Assembly: GCA_021159265.1 (NCBI GenBank)
Contig: JAGGSD010000383.1
Span: forward strand, 1 to 8,180
Direction of reading: 5' to 3'
DNA: 8,180 nucleotides
Origin: Syntrophobacterales bacterium
GTDB lineage: Bacteria > Desulfobacterota > Syntrophia > Syntrophales > UBA6807
Positions 6,911-8,180 of this stretch are shown one piece after another (the stretch's first letter is position 1; each line of letters begins with the position of its first letter). The notes under the pieces were generated by a model, which saw only the letters and a list, made by a program, of their open reading frames with translations, was not told the DNA's origin and made no database searches. The position numbers and the translations under genes were made by a program.

Positions 6911-7376
6911 TAAATTCGACTCCTTTACCGGTTAAAACCCCGCAACAGACAAATTCTCCGTTTTCTCTTTCTATCCTGACTCTCGTTTTTAAAATTCCTC
7001 TGCGAAGATAGATTTTTTCAGCCTTCACAATAACCCTTTCCCCGGGGTTCACAATGTCGTTAAACTCACACTCGTCAACCATGGTGAAAAGTGTTACCAA
7101 CCGCTTAATTTGATCGGATGATAAGCCTTCCAGCATGAGCAGATATATACCAAAAGCAACAACACCGGTCTGGGCCATCGTTTCAATCAAAATAACCCCG
7201 GGTGTAACGGGCTGCCCCGGGAAATGTCCCTTATAGAAGTACTCGTCGTCCCGAAAGCGGTATGTTCCAATAATATGGTCCTCATTCAATTCCAGTATGT
7301 TATCGATAAAACGGAACGGTTGCTGTTGAGGAATCAGAAGAAGCACATCTTCAATCGTCTTTTTATCAGCCGCCAT
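6900..7376 (-). CDS. fabZ: FabZ-like 3-hydroxyacyl-ACP dehydratase (hotdog fold)
   Basis: Would remove water from 3-hydroxyacyl-ACP to give trans-2-enoyl-ACP. The 158-aa protein shows the FabZ layout: IPQQQPFRFID near the N-terminus, then YKGHFPGQPVTPGVILIETMAQ (about 48-69) with catalytic His51 and Glu65 (the Glu is the FabZ type; FabA has Asp), and a C-terminal sheet region with VDECEFNDIVNPG. Length is slightly above the usual 145-150. It overlaps the reductase gene by 11 bp and the ketosynthase gene by 11 bp. Its binding site is a run of six G just upstream of the ATG rather than a standard AGGAG, so coupled translation from the reductase gene is likely. It may be a pathway-specific paralogue rather than the housekeeping enzyme. 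Confidence 0.9.
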   Translation of the reverse strand: MAADKKTIEDVLLLIPQQQPFRFIDNILELNEDHIIGTYRFRDDEYFYKGHFPGQPVTPGVILIETMAQTGVVAFGIYLLMLEGLSSDQIKRLVTLFTMVDECEFNDIVNPGERVIVKAEKIYLRRGILKTRVRIERENGEFVCCGVLTGKGVEFNEK

Positions 7377-8124
7377 AAAGCCCCCCGTTAACGTGAATAA
7401 CGCTCCCCGTTATATAGCTGCCCCGGCCGGCGAGAAAAGCCACGACATCGGCCACTTCTTCGGGATGACCCATCCGTCCCAGGGGAATGTTTTCAAGAAT
7501 CTTTTGTTGCACATCATCAGGAAGACTTGTCGTCATGGCTGTATCAATAAATCCCGGAGCTACCGAATTGACAAGAATATTCCTCCCCCACAACTCCTTC
7601 GCGAGAGATTTGGTAAAAGCGTCGAGTGCCGCTTTCTCCATAGTGTACGGAATCTGCCCCCCGTTGCCGGTATGTCCCACAACACTGGAAATATTAATAA
7701 TCCTGCCGCTGTTCCGCCGGAGCATGAAAAGACGCAATATCCGTTTGGTCAGGTACCAGGTACCGCGCAGCATTGCCCGCTGTGAATCAAATTCGCCGAT
7801 TTTCATCGAATTTATATCGCTGTTAACCGCAATTCCGGCATTGTTAACCAACACGTCCACACGACCTGCTATACTCTTGATAGCTTTTGCCATTTCTTCC
7901 ACTTCATCCACATCGGCAAGGTCTGCTTTCAGAAGGAAACCATCTTCAATTTGAGACAGAATTTCTTTTGCCTGATCCTCACTTCTCCGATAATGAATAC
8001 CTGTTTTAAATCCCTCGGCAGAAAGGGCCTTGCAACACGCGGCGCCTATTCCTGTTCCACCACCGGTAACAATGGCAACGGGTTTTAATTCTGAATTTTT
8101 AATTTTTAATTCTGGATTATTCAT
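7366..8124 (-). CDS. fabG: 3-oxoacyl-ACP reductase, FabG-like SDR
   Basis: NADPH-dependent reduction of 3-oxoacyl-ACP to 3-hydroxyacyl-ACP. The 252-aa product is a classical short-chain dehydrogenase: cofactor motif TGGGTGIG (20-27), NNAG (94-97), catalytic Ser147, Tyr160 and Lys164 (YTMEK), APGFIDT, and a C-terminal YITGSVIHVNGG. Alignment by eye to E. coli FabG puts Met118 where the fourth tetrad residue Asn normally is. The first 13-14 residues (NPELKIKNSELK) come from an AT-rich heptameric repeat; a normal FabG would start around PVAIVTG (residue 15). No other ATG, GTG or TTG allows a shorter start, and the ATG at 8122-8124 has no good ribosome binding site. It is the first visible gene of the cassette, but more genes may lie beyond the window edge. 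Confidence 0.9.
   Translation of the reverse strand: MNNPELKIKNSELKPVAIVTGGGTGIGAACCKALSAEGFKTGIHYRRSEDQAKEILSQIEDGFLLKADLADVDEVEEMAKAIKSIAGRVDVLVNNAGIAVNSDINSMKIGEFDSQRAMLRGTWYLTKRILRLFMLRRNSGRIINISSVVGHTGNGGQIPYTMEKAALDAFTKSLAKELWGRNILVNSVAPGFIDTAMTTSLPDDVQQKILENIPLGRMGHPEEVADVVAFLAGRGSYITGSVIHVNGGLYGG
8085..8119. repeat. AT-rich heptameric repeat array inside fabG 5' end
   Basis: Five phased 7-bp units on the plus strand: TTAATTC, TGAATTT, TTAATTT, TTAATTC, TGGATTA. The 11-mer TTTTAATTCTG occurs at 8083-8093 and again at 8104-8114, 21 bp apart (seven codons). It encodes the extra N-terminus of the reductase. Confidence 0.7.
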
Positions 8125-8126
8125 AC

Positions 8127-8180
8127 TTGACAGTTTCGTAAAAAGTCGGATTTCCCCTCCCCTGGTGGGAGGGGATAAAG
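8127..8180. repeat. Repeat-like sequence with GC hairpin upstream of fabG
   Basis: TCCCCTCCC (8153-8161) pairs perfectly with GGGAGGGGA (8167-8175), with a 5-nt loop. Next to it, on the fabG side, lies a motif around GTTTCGTAAAAAGTC that I associate from memory with dispersed repeats of deltaproteobacterial genomes. No promoter boxes or strong ribosome binding site were recognised in the visible 56 bp, which runs to the window edge. Confidence 0.5.

Noticed and set aside
8153..8175. GC-rich hairpin as an intrinsic terminator
   Set aside because: No U-tract directly follows on either strand, and sequence beyond the window edge is not visible.

Overview
The window looks like a chromosomal segment of a free-living bacterium with moderate GC content. 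It is most likely an uncultured or anaerobic deltaproteobacterium (Desulfobacterota in the wide sense). This placement is an inference from the RF1 sequence style, the gene content and the small palindromic and heptameric repeats between genes. Several of the lipid genes also resemble Bacteroidetes-type families from memory, so the placement is not firm. No rRNA, tRNA, CRISPR array, transposase or phage gene was seen.

Left part, plus strand (1-3851). A repeat-filled leader (1-367) with three hairpin elements precedes prfA (peptide chain release factor 1, 368-1438). After 159 bp come a sodium:solute symporter (1598-2971) and, 13 nt later, an RNase D-like 3'-5' exoribonuclease with one HRDC domain (2985-3851). 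The last two are probably co-transcribed. prfA lacks its usual partner prmC.

Right part, minus strand (8124 down to 3845). Six genes form a compact type II fatty-acid or polyketide-like cassette. In transcription order they are a 3-oxoacyl-ACP reductase (FabG-like), a FabZ-like hotdog dehydratase, a divergent FabF-like ketosynthase, then after a 168-bp gap an acyl carrier protein, a PlsC-type acyltransferase and a 4'-phosphopantetheinyl transferase. The first three overlap each other by 11 bp. The last pair overlaps by 74 bp, and the phosphopantetheinyl transferase uses a TTG start inside the acyltransferase gene. The cassette converges on the RNase D gene with a 7-bp tail-to-tail overlap.

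How the cassette would work (inference): the phosphopantetheinyl transferase arms the carrier protein. The ketosynthase, reductase and dehydratase elongate and process a chain on it, and the acyltransferase may pass the acyl group to a lipid acceptor. No enoyl reductase, malonyl transferase or carboxylase is visible. The window therefore supports elongation, keto-reduction and dehydration only, compatible with an unsaturated, polyene-like or 3-hydroxyacyl product. A conventional saturated chain would need enzymes from elsewhere. The carrier protein, ketosynthase and reductase all carry non-canonical motif residues, which suggests a specialised pathway rather than housekeeping fatty acid synthesis.
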